Shown in pieces: positions 1-11,890 of a DNA stretch of 64,000 nt. Location of the stretch: NCBI GenBank assembly GCA_012934845.2, contig WNNJ02000892.1, forward strand, positions 1 through 64,000. The letters run 5' to 3'. Under the pieces are notes generated by a model that had not been told where the DNA came from, made no database searches, and was given only the letters and a program-made list of their open reading frames with translations. Position 1 is the stretch's first letter. Each line of letters begins with the position of its first letter. This DNA is from Pomphorhynchus laevis (lineage: Eukaryota; Acanthocephala; Palaeacanthocephala; Echinorhynchida; Pomphorhynchidae). A program made the position numbers and the translations under genes.

Positions 1-412
1 ATATAATATATATTTTATATAATATTATAAAACATATTTATGTTTAAATATGTTTCAATGTATTTTTGGTACGTCTTATACAAATCTAGATTTGGCGGAT
101 ATTAAATGAGCGTTTAAAAAATTTATTAATTTTATATTCGGAAAAAGATATACATACATATGTTATAATAACTGTAACGTATATCTAACAAAAATTAAAC
201 CATCAAGTAAATATAAATATATGGATAACATTGAATTAATAGAATCCTTAAATATTTTAATAAATCAAATCTAAATCTATATTTAGACAAATAAAAAGTG
301 TTCCAATGGGTAATAATAGTAGTTCAATTATAGCTGACTTGTTTTAAAGCTTTATAGAATATGAATTTGTTCATAACTGTGTAAAAACTAAATCTAAAAT
401 ATAAAAAAATAT

Positions 413-895
413 ATGAAATATATGTTTCGATACATTGATGATATATGTGTATTTAATTCTAATAATTTTTATTCAATTAGTGAGCACATTTATCCAGAAA
501 GCCTTATTCTTAACAAAACCAATATTAATGATAAAGAAGGTGTATATCTAGATATGAACATTAAATTAACATTAACTAAAACTACTATTAATTTATATCG
601 TAAAGATGACATATTTAAATTTACAAGAAACATATTTTTGCATGAGCATTCATGCATACCATATAATATAAAATATAATACATTAAATAATGAAATTTTA
701 AGAATTGCAACAATATGTAATGATATCGGCTTTCTTCAAAATCATTTTAATAATTTAATAGAAACATATTTTAAACTAGGTTACTATAAAAATAACATCA
801 AGCAGAAAATAGTAAAATATATAAATCAACACAATAATATAAAGAATAAATTTAAACTCTTAAGTGGCAAATTTTTATGGATGGATAATAAATAA
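413..895 (+). pseudogene. Penelope-like reverse transcriptase, C-terminal 160 residues
   Basis: This is an open stretch in a decayed RT. It starts just before the catalytic motif (MFRYIDDICVF) and runs to the family C terminus (SGKFLWMDNK), nearly identical to the same region at 12761-13485 and 35679-36140. No GIY-YIG endonuclease motif is visible after the RT. The first ATG is internal to the domain, so this is not an independent gene. Confidence 0.8.
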
Positions 896-939
896 TATAC
901 TTTGCATTAGAATAAGATACTAGATAGTTATTTCAGAGG

Positions 940-1019
940 AAATACATCATTAGCATGTATTTGGCTCCGCTGTTATGTTGGATAGAGGAGTTAGGGGCCG
1001 AAATCTGATAGCATAGCAG
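940..1019 (+). other. Structured RNA candidate in PLE 3' region
   Basis: An 8 bp hairpin (AAATACAT/ATGTATTT, 940-962) is followed by an interleaved pair of helices: GGCTCC (963-968) with GGGGCC (994-999), and CTGTTATG (970-977) with CATAGCAG (1012-1019). In this copy the two differences from consensus become G-U wobbles on this strand, which keeps both helices. The same element is at 13530-13608, 20412-20491 and 62489-62570, and in antisense copies elsewhere. The function is unknown. Confidence 0.5.
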
Positions 1020-1149
1020 TTCCTTCTGATGACCTCTAATTCTTATTCTGATACAACGTCTGTTATTTATTAGTCAATTCATAAAAATGACGTATATTTT
1101 AAATTTTATTTTTTATTTGTTATTTTTATTTTTTAACTTGATTTAAATT

Positions 1150-1525
1150 TTTTTAAATACCAGTTTTTATTATAAAAATAAACAACAAATACACATAATA
1201 TCCTTAAATTTGTTTGCTTTTTGATCAGTCATTGATGTAAACCTTAGACGCTTGCCCATCTTTTACTATGTTTGATAATACTGTGCTTGTTCGTTTATTC
1301 TACCCCTTGTAGCACGTATACAAACCGATGCACTAACTGCAATGGCGACACTGATTTTTGATTTCAGCCTAGAAATACATTCGCTGTATGCAAGCTTATT
1401 ACGATCAGCAGATTTGGCTGCTATCCATTTTAGTATTTTATCTGTCTCAGGTCCAATACCACCTGACGTAGAAAATATAAGAGGAAAGAAAGTACCTCTT
1501 TCTATATCTGCAATTCGTTCACCGT
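1150..1525 (-). mobile_element. 5'-truncated LINE 3' end (restriction-like endonuclease type)
   Basis: A 376 bp insertion in the tail of the PLE, flanked by a 14 bp direct repeat (ACTTGATTTAAATT at 1136-1149 and 1526-1539), the target-site duplication. Read on the minus strand it encodes the end of a protein (ERIADIERGTFFPLIFSTSG, later YSECISRLKSKIS). This matches the C-terminal end of the LINE-E protein at 53925-54359 (ERVRRIENSSFVPLVFSTAE). It ends in a short A-rich tail at the left edge. It is a separate, diverged member of the family. Confidence 0.75.
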
Positions 1526-1924
1526 ACTTGATTTAAATTATAGAAAATCTAAAAACAATTATCAATTTTATTATTTAATTATTAAATTTTGATTTAGCAT
1601 TATTATGTTTTGTTTATTTTATAATTATATAACAATACGTAGACTCAGTTAGCTGATTTAATCTCTATTCCTAACAGGCGTTTTTGTTGCGGCATTGAGT
1701 CATTATATATTTTTTTAAAGAATTTGGCATGTGTATGTTTAAGATTGCATCAAACATGCATGATATATATTGTCATTGATTTCAATGGAATACGGCTATT
1801 TGTTTTACGCTGCTTTCGTTTAATAACTTATCAACACTAACGATAAGAATACTATAAGTAACCTCTAAATGTCTAAAGAACGACACAATAACACATCCGT
1901 TGTATGCTCAATTTGATGATGTTT

Positions 1925-4090
1925 CGAATTCCTGCAAGGGATTTTGAGGTGCCTGGAAGTGGCCCCCAGGAGTTGAGGATATCTGTAACAGATAGATCCC
2001 TAGTCCTGAAGTTACACCAAGGCGGGATTGGTTGAGTTGATTAAGTGGCTCCATAGTTGTGTAAGGCTAGTGACTCATCCAAAACTTTTTTGTGGCCTAT
2101 ACTACCTATCCAACCCAATGCCCTGTACTTCCAACAAATAAACTTCTCCTACTTGAATATCTTCCAAAATGAAGACCGAGAAGGCTTAAGACGAGCAATA
2201 CTCGCCTTATCCTTACCCAGTTGGAGCCTATATCTAGTGCTCCAGTATTCATTAGAGGGAGGTTCATCAATGTTGCTAGGACATTAAGTTTCGTCGGAGT
2301 GAGATTGTATATACGACCTTTATAGGTTGTCGATAGAATCGCGGTAGCTTGCGAAGACAAGTAGTATTAAATTTGGTAAGATTCTCATTACCTACTCTGG
2401 GAAAGAGTCGGATAGACGCCTGAAAGAGGGCCACTCTGATTGGATCAAAGTGAAACCTCCTTCGAAGCAAAGTATCCTCCTCAATCCTCCAACGAATTAG
2501 GTCATGAGAGGTGGACAATTGTTGGCGCGACTGCTCCGTACAGAGGATTTAAGCAACCACCTCGAGTGAAGCAGTAAAATGTCGAGGATTGAATTTGTTG
2601 ATGTGCAATGAAAGGTAGGGGACGGTGGTTTGAGTAAGATAACCGTTCCTAGCTCTGCGAAGTGCTGCGTTGATCCAACGACCAGTTCTGTCGTTGAAGT
2701 CTCCAAGTATCATTTCATAACAGCTGTCAATAATACCATCCAGGAGGTCACGGTTCTTGTGAATCATCCCTGGACGGATGTAAACATTGGCAATACTGAG
2801 GCGTTTACCGTTCTTACAGAGTGAAACTACCAAACAAGACATGGCTGGACACGAGTAATTTAAAATGAGGGAAGACCTTAAGGAGCACTTAACTAAGGTC
2901 AAGAGTCCTTGAGATAAAGAGGAGTAAGGTGGGGTTATGTACGGAGTATAGTGGGAAAATATATGCTTTGGGATGTATCAAGTAATGTCCTAATGGGGGG
3001 ACGGACAAACCGCGTCTCCTGAAGGACTATACCATATGCATCTCTACCAGATAGAAGTCTAAGGGCAGACGTACCTCCCGAATTCCACTGAAGGATATTC
3101 AGTTAAAAAGGCTCACGAGTACTATGAATTGTGATGTAATAGTTGGATTAGGGGATTGCCTACCTAGACAGAGCTAGATGCAGGAAGGTTGCCCTCCGCC
3201 ACTAACTCCATCCAGGGTTGGTACTTGCCCCTGGGCAATATCTTCATTTTCCCCGCACTCATTGCCCGTGCTTTTGATCATCTTTCCAATCTTGAGAGGG
3301 GAACTGTATGGACCGAAGCCCCCTTTTTTAGATTCAGGCAGTGCTGTTGCGGCCGGAACGTAAGGATTGGGCCCAACCGCCTCCAAGGCCATCAGAATAA
3401 GATTTCGCAGAATTCTGTAAGAGACTACATTCTTAACATCGATTAACTTGATAATGTATGCATCATCCATTCGATGCGATGATGCCTGAGCAAATGAAGC
3501 AGGATACTTTGATAGTTTCTGATAGAGTTTTCTGTAATCTTTAAATACAGGGCATTTCCTGCCTAAGGCAGGATGGCACCCCCCCCCGCAGTAAGAGTAG
3601 GACGGTGGGGCACAACGCTTGTTTGACAATAGGGCCGGGCAAGCAGCCAATCCACAAACCCCACAGGTAGGGGTCCCACTGCAGTTGCAGGCCCAATGCC
3701 CCCATTTGTGACTGCAGTGTGGAAGGTGAATTCATCACTTTCAGTCAGTTAGAACTTGATGTTTAGCCGATTAAGCGGTTGTTATTCGATTTATCGAGTA
3801 TATCAGCCCGACCTAATGGGGCAGAGCAAAATCCGATGGGGATACGTTCCCTGTTCTTTCCTTTAAGAAGCCGAAAGTTGTTGACTTTGAAAGATTCACA
3901 GAGAGACTCCATGTCTCTTTCTTCAAGCCAGTACGGCAAATTAGTGACTTTCAAAGTCGAAAGTATTGGTTTTTCAATTAATTCGCTGAATTCAGCCAAA
4001 TATGCCTAAAAAATAGTGTACTCCTTTGCCAGGTCCGCCGTGGCAAAAGAGATCTTGATATCGGCTGGATGGAACTTTACTGTGTTGAAA
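1925..4090 (-). mobile_element. LINE-A copy 1 (I/Jockey-like), ORF1 plus endonuclease
   Basis: The copy lies on the minus strand and lacks its 3' part. From right to left it contains an ORF1 with a pre-zinc-knuckle domain (about 3763-4060) and Cys-rich zinc knuckles (about 3540-3730: CGLAACPAL, CGGGCHPALG), then the apurinic-type endonuclease (2497-2902, core ILGDFNDRTGRW) and the endonuclease-RT linker (2100-2520). Frames shift several times, so it is a fossil. Zinc-knuckle ORF1, APE endonuclease and the RT of other copies together suggest an I/Jockey-group LINE; the exact clade is not resolved. Confidence 0.75.
2549..2902 (-). pseudogene. LINE-A endonuclease domain fragment
   Basis: An open stretch of 117 residues with the exonuclease/endonuclease/phosphatase signature SLCKNGKRLSIANVYIRPG followed by YEMILGDFNDRTGRW. 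In an intact LINE this domain nicks the target DNA to prime reverse transcription. Homologous stretches are at 6185-6560 (plus), 8901-9431 (minus) and 30532-30837 (minus). The domain's catalytic end (SDH) is not in this frame. Confidence 0.75.
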
Positions 4091-4859
4091 ATTATCCTCG
4101 TGGGATATTCAGAACAAAACTATTTAGTGTCAAATAATTTTTGACGTGGTAGAGGAAATTTTAGTTTTATTATTAATAAATTCTTCTGTTTTGATATGGG
4201 GGAAGCATCTCCCAATCACCAGGAGTCAACAAAACATTACTGACCTTGTTCGTTGTTCGATATGTAGATGATATTACGAGAAAATCATCTTTTTTCGCAG
4301 GAATTGCAATGTTATTCGCTCCAAAAACTGAAATCTTTGAACGCTCCGACAATTCGCACACAATTTGACTATTAAAATTAATAAATACATAAACTTAACG
4401 TAAAAAAGTATTTACAATAAAAACCATAAAAATGCACAAATTTTTTGTGTATCGCAAGTAAAAACTTACAAAAGTACCTAAATGCTGCAGGCAGTGGTAT
4501 GAATGTGCAAGAAACGGTTTTACGTGCAGGAATTGCAATGCCCAAAACCATCCAAATACAAAAATGTGTAACAACGGAAACGTGTCGGAGCTGACAACAG
4601 AATCTAAAGAATCAGTGAGGATGGAATTTTTGTGCAATACAAAGAACAGGGGAGTGAAGTATTTTCTTCTTTTGTCTCTAAAACGGCGAGGAACTTCCCC
4701 CAATTCCTAAATTATCGAATCTTGTAATCATAAAGTTGCTTGTTCCCATCGAAAAGAGCAACTTATTTAATAAATTTCTTCGGAATTTTTCTGTGCAATA
4801 CAATAATAGAATTTTAACACTATTAAATATTTCGAGACTGAACTAAAAATCTCATTTTG
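4091..4859. other. Unassigned interval between LINE-A copies
   Basis: I recognise no element with confidence. On the plus strand 4488-4710 reads without stops as a Cys-rich stretch (CCRQWYECARNGFTCRNC, then NHPNTKMC) ending at a stop near 4708. The spacing vaguely recalls the LINE-A zinc knuckles, so it may be a decayed ORF1. A short GCAGGAATTGCAATG motif occurs twice (about 4298 and 4527). Confidence 0.3.
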
Positions 4860-7440
4860 CGCAGCAGACCGCTCAAGGGTATATTGACTTCTTTAAGAAT
4901 AATTACTCTGATCTAGGGTAAGTATACTTCTAGCCGATACAGGCTTCAGTTAAAATTAAAAACATTCCAACATTCTTGTAGAAGGAGGATATCTCCTCAT
5001 TGAAAAACGATTTTAATATCGTAAATCTGAGATTTATTAATGAAAAAAGGTCTTCCAATTTCTGTGGCCTTCTGTCAAACCTTCGTAGACGAAACTTTGA
5101 GTCTTTCTAACCCTAAGTTTAATCCCTTCATGGTCCACAATTTAATATTCACCATGATAGACTCGGACTTGTTGACGTAGCCCCACTGTAAAACCTGCCA
5201 CCAGTGGGGGCATTGGACAACAGGCGGCAACCTTCCACAAATATGTGGGGTTTGTGGCTCATCGGATAATCATGCTGGGAAATGCCAGTTAAAACCGTTG
5301 TGCTCTTACTGTAAGGGGACCACTGCACGTGGTCTCGTAAATGTAAAATTTTCAAGGCTTATCAACAAAGACATAAGATAAAAACGATAAAGCAAATAAG
5401 CTTCGCTAAGGCATTTGAGCCGACGGTTAGGGATGTTAGCAAGATTAGCTGGTAAGGTCTCGTAAATGTAAAATTTTCAAGGCTTATCAACAACGACACA
5501 AGATGAAAACGATGGCACAAATAAGCATCGCCAAGGCATGTGAGCCGACGGTTAGGAATGTTAGTAAGATTAACCAGATAAGGGCGTGGAGATTGTTAAT
5601 TACGTTGATGATGGGTTCCTAGTATATATGACTCACTTTGAAAGCCTAGTAAAGAAGCTGGTGGCCAATCTGATTAAAACTTTAAATTTTCATTCTTCGA
5701 AGAAGCTAAAAATTAAACGTAAGCCTCCAATTTCTAAGAAGACAACATGATCTGCACTGACTGTCGCAGCAATAAAACTTGCGAAAAGGATTTTCTCAGC
5801 CTGTTGCCAATTCTGAAAGTTTAGAGGGAAATGAAGATAATGCCCGTGGGCAAATGTCTGAACATGTAGGAACAGGAGGTGGAAAGGGTGATTTTTTTTC
5901 ACTTCTGGTTCCGAATAGCCGGAAGGCGTCCCACTCTGGTTACATTAATGCAATGGGAAGTACTTAAGAACCTTAATCACTGAATAACCTTCATTCGGAA
6001 TTCGATAGGTGCTTCCGCCCTTAGGCTTCTATCTGGTAGAAATGCAGATGTTACATTCCCCCAGGAGACGCGGGTCTTACGTATACCCCAGGACATTACT
6101 CGATTTATTCCGAAGCATATCTACACACTTCACTCCGTGCATAACACTTCCTCACTCCTCTTCATCTCAAAGACGCTTGACCTTAATTAAGTGCTCCTTA
6201 AGGTCTTCCCTCCTATTAAACTACTCATGTCCATTCATGTCTTGTTTAGTGGTTTTACTCAGTAAGAACGGTAATCGCCTCAGTCAGGCCAATGTCTACA
6301 TCCGTCAAGGGGAAATTCAAAAGAACCGTGACCTCCTGAATAGTATTATTGACAGCGGTTATGACATGATACTTGGAGATTTCAACGACAGAACTGGTCG
6401 TTGGCTTAACACATCATTTCGCAGAGCCAAGATCGATTATCTTATTCACAAACCACCGACCCCTACCTTTCATTGTTCAATAACAAACTCAATCTTCGGC
6501 ATTTTACTGCTACATAGGACGTGGTTGTTAAAACTCATCTGCACTGACCACCTCTCATGACCAACAGCTGATTGGTCATTGCCACCTCTCATGACCTTAT
6601 ACGCTGGCGGCTAGAGGAATATACGTTGCTTTGAAGGAGGTTTCACTTAGATCCAATTAGAGTGCCCTTTACCGGGACCCACTTCCGAGCACCTCCTAAA
6701 CCGTAGCTCCACTCTCTTCTTCAATTTGTCAGCTGTTGACAGCTGATCAAAGAAGATAAGTGGCCGTCACAATGCTGTTAGCCTCGCCATCCGATGTAGC
6801 CGGCATCAACATCAGTCGTAGAATATTTTTACCACAGCGAAACCCGGTTTATTATACTAAAGACTTAAGGCCCATTTCGATTCAAAATTACCTCATCTCC
6901 ATCTACATAAAAACGCTTGACCGTAGAATCCGCGATCATTAAAGTAAACGTAATTTAATCCCACTGAGTTTTTATGAGTTTGTCAAAAGGCGCTCGGTTC
7001 ATTCAGCAATTTATGAAGTGCATAAGTTTTGTCAGGATAACATGCATAAGCTTGCTGTGGCTATTTTTCTAGACTTTTATGCTGCATTTGATCGGATTTC
7101 CATTCCCTTCGTTATCTTCTATCTCAGGTCCATCGGGTTGCCTGCGAAATTGTTAACGGGTAGGAGATATTGCTGTATACCAAGCGGTTCTACTATGAAG
7201 ACGACCATGATGCACGTCAATTCTACCCTATTACAGGTGTGCATCAAAAGCTCCCCACTTTCTCTATCTTATATATTGCTAGCTCCATTGTTCTCTTCAA
7301 GGCATTTAAACGTGATCATCATCTTGTGATATACGCTGATGATACCACATCCCTGTTCTCTGGACGCAAGCGCAAAGATGTAGTCTCAGACATCAGCCGT
7401 TTCTTTTTAAGACAATGTTTAAATAATTATTCAAATATTT
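4860..7440 (+). mobile_element. LINE-A copy 2 (I/Jockey-like), plus strand
   Basis: Plus-strand copy with most domains in order: ORF1 zinc knuckles (about 5170-5345: CHQWGHW, CGVCGSSDNHAGKC), the basic and coiled ORF1 tail, endonuclease (6009-6560, LGDFNDRTGRW at about 6371-6412), then RT fragments (6760-7400: FLDFYAAFDRIS and IYADDTTSLFSGR). Its ORF1 tail is locally duplicated (5331-5580). Many frameshifts and stops show it is dead. It faces LINE-A copy 3 tail to tail. Confidence 0.75.
5331..5580 (+). repeat. 125 bp tandem duplication inside LINE-A ORF1
   Basis: Units 5331-5455 and 5456-5580 both begin GGTCTCGTAAATGTAAAATT and run through the ORF1 segment KIFKAYQQRHK. They differ at roughly a dozen positions, so the duplication is old or gene-converted. 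Other LINE-A copies have a single unit here. Confidence 0.8.
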
Positions 7441-7674
7441 TGAAAATCATCAGTATGAATTGTTTCGACAGTGTGTGGTGGGCAAACTATAATTTACAAA
7501 AGCGTGTAAAACAACACAAATACTCTGTTAGGCAAGCTATTAATAATAAGGATTTTCTTAAATAAATAGCTTAACAACCACTAAAAATACTAAAAACGAC
7601 AGTTGAAAAACAACAGTTCAAGATCGATAACGAAAAACAAAATGTTTAGTCTTCACGATATTGTCACGGTCTCA

Positions 7675-10600
7675 GGTCCAGCAGGATCTGAGCCTTCCAG
7701 TCAATCCAACACGCCGCTCTCCGACTGAACTACCAAGGGTCTTTCACCCCCCCCCGAAGAGTCCAATCGAGGCGGACTATGCTCGGTAATCGCGAGATGA
7801 GGAGCTTGAGAAACCTCAGTCTTTGCTCTGGAGGACGTCCTCTTGAAAAGAAGACTAATCCCGAGCATAGAAGACTAATCCCAAGTACCCCAGAGGCGCA
7901 CTCAAATTTTCCCATTCAATGACAGATGCTGGGACCGTTTCATGGCCTACCTATCTCTCTTCAGAATACGTTTGAGTCTATCTAGTCAGCTTTCGCTGAC
8001 CAGTCGCGTTTAAAGTTTGTGTAAAGTCCAATAGAGACAGCAAGATACAAGATTGGAGAAAGTGGGGAACCTTGAGGCACACCTGTAATAGGGTAGAACT
8101 GACGTGCATCAGGGTCGCCTTCATAGAAGAATCGCTTGGTATATAACAATAATTTCACCCTGTTAATAATTCTCGCAGGTAATCAAAAGGATCTGAGAGA
8201 AGTGATAACAAAAGGAATGGAAATGCGGTCAAATGCAGCAGAAAAGTCAAGAAAAACAGCCACATCAAGCTGATGACTATTGTTTTGACAAAACTGGTGT
8301 ACTTCACCTATTGCTATATGTTCCGAGCGATCTTTTACGTACACATGAAAACCTGGTGGGATTAAATTTCGCCTACATAGATGGTCGCTGATTTTACACG
8401 CAAGCGCTTTTTTATAAATATAGATGAGTGAGTTTTGAATTGAAATAGGCCGCAGATCGTTTGGGCATTAAATCAACTTCTTTTTTGCAATAAAAATACG
8501 ACGGCTGCTATTAATGCCAGCAACATCGAACGGGGAGGCTAATAGCACAGTGATGGCGATCTTCTTTCTCTGACTGTCTGTTAAAAGCTGACAGACCCGA
8601 GTGGAGAGTGGCACGTGGTATTTGGAGGTGCCTGGAAGTGACCTCAAAAGTTTAGGATATCTGTAACAGATAAGACCCTGCTCCTGAAGTCGCCCCAACG
8701 CAGGATTGGTTAGGGACATAGAGGGGCTCCATAATTGTGTAGAGATAGTGACTCCTCTAGAACTTTGTCAAGGCCTATACTACCGATCCAACCCTCAATG
8801 CTCTCTCCTTCCAGCAGACAAACTTCTCCCTCTTAAATATTTCCCACAAGGAAGACTGGGAAGTGTTAAGGCGAGAAATGCTCACCTTATCCCTCCCTAC
8901 TCAACTGGAACTGTATTTAGTGCTCCAATATTCATTCAAGAGGACCTGTCTGGCGGAAACAGAGAGATTAGGGAGGTAACGCATTTTAGCTAGTACTTTG
9001 AGTTTTGTTGGAGTGGGATTGTATATATGATCTTTATAGGTAGTCGAAAGAAACGCGGTAGCTTGCGATGAGAGGTAGGAATTAAATTCGGTCAAACTTT
9101 TATTACCAATAATTGGAAAGAGTTGGATAGCTGCCTGAAAGAAAGCCACTCTGATGGGGTCAAAGTGAAACATCCTTCTAAGCAACGTATCTTCTTCCAT
9201 CCGCCAACGAATTAGGTCATGATAGGTAGTCTGTTTTTGGCGCGACTGCTCAGTACAGATGAGTTTAAACAACCACATCTTATGAAGCAGTAATATGTCG
9301 AGGAGAGAATTAGTTGTTGAGCAATGAAAGGTGGGAAACGGTGGTTTATGAATAAGGTATTCGTTCCTGGCTCTGCGAAGTGCTGCATTAATCGAACGAC
9401 CAGTTCTGTCGTTGAAGTCACAAAGTAACATCTCATAGCCACTACCTAAAATACCGTCCAGGAGGTCACGGTTCTTGTGAATTTCCCCTGGCCTAATATA
9501 GATATTGGCTATACTGATACGTTTCCCGTTATTACAAAGTGATATAGCTAAACAAGACAGGGATGGACATAAATAGTTTAAAAAAAGGGATGATCTTAAG
9601 AAGCATTTTCGTTGGGTAAAATACCTTCAGATAGAGGAGTGAGGTGGGGTTATGTACGGAATAAATTGGGTGAAAATATGCTTAGATATAAATCGAGTAA
9701 TGTCCAAGGAAGACAGATAGACCGCGTCTCCTGAACGACTATAACATATGCATCTCTACCAGATAGAAGCCTAAGGATAGCCTCCTCTGAGGAGGCTGTC
9801 GCTGTCGACAGCCTCCTCAGAGGAGGCTATCCAAGGAGGCTGTCGCTGCTTCCTAGCCATTTTCTATTTTGGCCAACTTTAAACCGTCCAGACTCTGTTT
9901 AGAAACATTTCGTTTTTTTTTGAAGCGGGACTTTCTTTGAGTACGTCGTAATATTCGTCGTGATAGAGAACGTAACTCCTCAAACTTAGCCACAAGTTAT
10001 TGAGTTAAAGTTCGCAACTCGTTCATATTAGCCTGGTGCCTAGCATCGATAAGCTTAATGATATCTGTGTTTGTCATTGTAAAATCGGTTGGTCTATTGG
10101 CCGAGCAGGCATCAGCGAATTTGGCCGTTTTGCAGGTGATCCGCAATGCCGCTTCTTGTAGTCTTAAAAGTAGCTACATTTTCTGGACCAAAAAGGATGT
10201 TCACCCCCGCAGTTAGAACATTGGACGAGGCAATACACACTTCCCCGAATGAACATTAGATGATCCGCAGACCCCACATGTCCGGGTACGCTCGCAATTA
10301 TAAGCCCGCTGCCCCAATTGATGACATCCATTATAATGGGGGTAAGTCATGTGATCGGAGTCTATGTGTGAATGACCAATTGTGACCCAGAAAGTGGTTA
10401 CATGCAATGTTTGATAGGCATTCAGCTTGGTCAACCGACGTTGAGCATAACGCAATTGGAAATGGTAGGCCGTTTCTCCCCGTGATAGAACGTATATTAT
10501 GTAATATATAAGTAGATTCTAGAGCCCTTACATCTTCCTCTGACATAAAGGGCGAAAAATTTTTATTTTTAAAGAAGCATAATAGGCTTAATAGTTGTCG

Positions 10601-10800
10601 TTCCGTAATATGTTAAGTTCTCGAATAATTCCAAATAGGCTACCGCGATATCAGAGGTGCAGAAAAAAATGCGAACCTCAGGCTCAAAATATTTTATTGA
10701 ATTGAATAAAATTCTATTTTTGTAAGCAACAGTGAACTCTCTCGGAAACTTATTAAAATGGTTCTGTCTTTCGAAAGGTTGTAGAAGTTTCACTATCAAA
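7675..10800 (-). mobile_element. LINE-A copy 3 (I/Jockey-like), minus strand, most complete ends
   Basis: Minus-strand copy. The 3' end is at about 7675 (C-rich tract CACCCCCCCCCGAAGAG in the tail, shared with 22.4 and 24.1 kb). RT remnants follow at 8000-8480, the linker at 8468-9200, endonuclease at 8901-9431 (CDFNDRTGRS), the ORF1 tail at 9850-10080, and zinc knuckles plus pre-knuckle domain at 10213-10799 (CHQLGQRAYNC, CGVCGSSNVHSGKC). A nested palindrome (9775-9832) sits between ORF1 and the endonuclease region. All frames are broken. Confidence 0.75.
9775..9832. repeat. 58 bp nested palindrome
   Basis: GGATAG-CCTCCTCTGAGGAGG-CTGTCG is followed by its inverted copy, ending CTATCC. The two 15 bp blocks CCTCCTC(T/A)GAGGAGG are themselves palindromic, so it can form two small hairpins or one large one. 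A partial third unit (AAGGAGGCTGTCGCTGCT) follows at 9833-9850. It interrupts LINE-A where copies 1 and 6 have unrelated continuous sequence. Its origin is unknown. Confidence 0.8.
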
Positions 10801-10805
10801 TCAGC

Positions 10806-10889
10806 TAACTGAGTCTACGTATTTAATATAATTATAAAAAAAAATTGGTTATAAAATAAACAAATTTAAACAAATTAGTATAATTAAAT
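10806..10889 (-). repeat. Solo PLE terminal sequence
   Basis: The family terminus (ATCAGCTAACTGAGTCTACG) with about 60 bases of AT-rich tail, directly followed by the left terminal repeat of the next PLE. It is probably the remnant of an earlier insertion into the 5' end of LINE-A copy 3. Confidence 0.6.
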
Positions 10890-11045
10890 CAGCTAACTGA
10901 GTCTACGTATTTAAAATAATTCTAAAATAAAGAAAACATAATAATGCTAAATCAAAATTTAATAATTAAATAATAAAATAAATAATGGTTTTAAGATTTT
11001 TTATAATTTAAATCAAGTTAAAAAAAATTGAAATTTAAAATAAAC
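10890..11045 (+). repeat. PLE left terminal inverted repeat
   Basis: Reverse complement of the right end at about 13681-13854, with a few indels in poly-A/T runs. Shared blocks include CATAATAATGCTAAATC, the TTTAATAATTAAATAATAAA run and TTTAAATCAAGTTAAA. Outside the repeat both sides read ATTAAAT, so target preference or a slightly longer repeat cannot be separated by eye. Confidence 0.75.
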
Positions 11046-11137
11046 AACTATATTATAATAATCCGGTTAAACGCAAACCAAGAAGTCATGGTGATAAAAG
11101 GAATAGGAAAAATAGAGTTAAAAATATTAAAAAAGAT

Positions 11138-11581
11138 ATGTATATAAATGAACAATTAGAAATATTAAAACAACTTTTAAGTGATAATAAGCTAAAAGAT
11201 CTTTATGTAAATATAAGAAGTTTTTCTAAAGATATCATATGTTCAATAAATCAAAAATTAATTAACGATTATGATAGGCTAAGTTGTATGATAGACAGTT
11301 ATTGTAATACAAAATACTATAATCATACAATAAATGTAAATAATAACAATAGAAAATATACATTAACCATAAACTTCATTAATAAATGTATAGATAACAT
11401 AAATATAGCCGGACTTTTAAATAATTCTAAAAGTAAAGAAATAATAGGGTCAGATTTAAGTAAATATATTCCTAAAATAAGGTATAAACTCCTACCACCA
11501 TTAGGACGAAAAATTTGTAATTATAATAAAGAATTAAAATCAATATGTAACGATAATATTAGAAACATAATAGAAACATAA
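11138..11581 (+). CDS. PLE N-terminal region (upstream of RT)
   Basis: A 147-residue ORF, Lys/Asn-rich, containing the conserved stretch DLSKYIPKIRYKLLPPLGRK. Homologous stretches are at 51745-52173 (plus) and 23160-23432 and 23482-23712 (minus). At 51.7 kb the same protein reads on past the stop seen here, through METECNCKSLSFDKINEHIC, so this copy ends early and a shift of frame follows near 11690. The family normally has one long protein, with this part preceding the RT palm and fingers. Its biochemical role is not known to me. Confidence 0.6.
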   Translation: MYINEQLEILKQLLSDNKLKDLYVNIRSFSKDIICSINQKLINDYDRLSCMIDSYCNTKYYNHTINVNNNNRKYTLTINFINKCIDNINIAGLLNNSKSKEIIGSDLSKYIPKIRYKLLPPLGRKICNYNKELKSICNDNIRNIIET

Positions 11582-11890
11582 TGCAATTGTAAAAGTCTTA
11601 GTTTTGATAAAATAAATGAACATATATGTACCCATAATCTAGAATTAATTGAAAATTGTGAATTAAGAAAGCTGCTATCAAAAAGGGTATAAATATAGAT
11701 TAAATAATAACAACGACAAAAATAAAATTTACAATTCGTTATATAATAACTTAAATGATTACTTTAGTAAGCTGATTAATAGTGAAAGCTCGAATATATC
11801 TAAGATAAAAATAAAAAATTGGAAAGATTATATATTTGATAAAATTAAAAATAAAATGAAAACAAAAGGAAAGATAAAATTAATAAAGAT

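Larger units (their letters stand above)
1..1665 (+). mobile_element. Penelope-like element, 3' half, cut by window start
   Basis: The left edge lies inside a reverse transcriptase related to the complete copy at 10.9-13.9 kb. The frame is broken in the first 410 bases, and 413-895 is an open stretch with the RYIDDI palm motif and the conserved C-terminal region ending FLWMDNK. After the stop come a structured 3' region (940-1019) and an AT-rich tail ending in the family terminus at about 1661 (GACTCAGTTAGCTGAT). The tail is interrupted at 1150-1525 by a LINE 3' end. The family assignment rests on the order DFSTLYTN, GVPMG, RYIDD, typical of Penelope-like RTs found in many invertebrates. This copy is a dead fragment. 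Confidence 0.8.

Noticed and set aside
940-1080. Hammerhead ribozyme in the PLE 3' region (CTGATGA and GAAAC are both present)
   Set aside because: CTGATGA lies downstream of GAAAC, and the flanking bases do not form stem II or a cleavable stem III in any of the three permuted layouts I tried by eye.
4173-4361. RYVDDI motif on the plus strand near 4255 as a reverse transcriptase
   Set aside because: No other RT motif is in frame nearby and the motif is followed by unrelated sequence; chance match.
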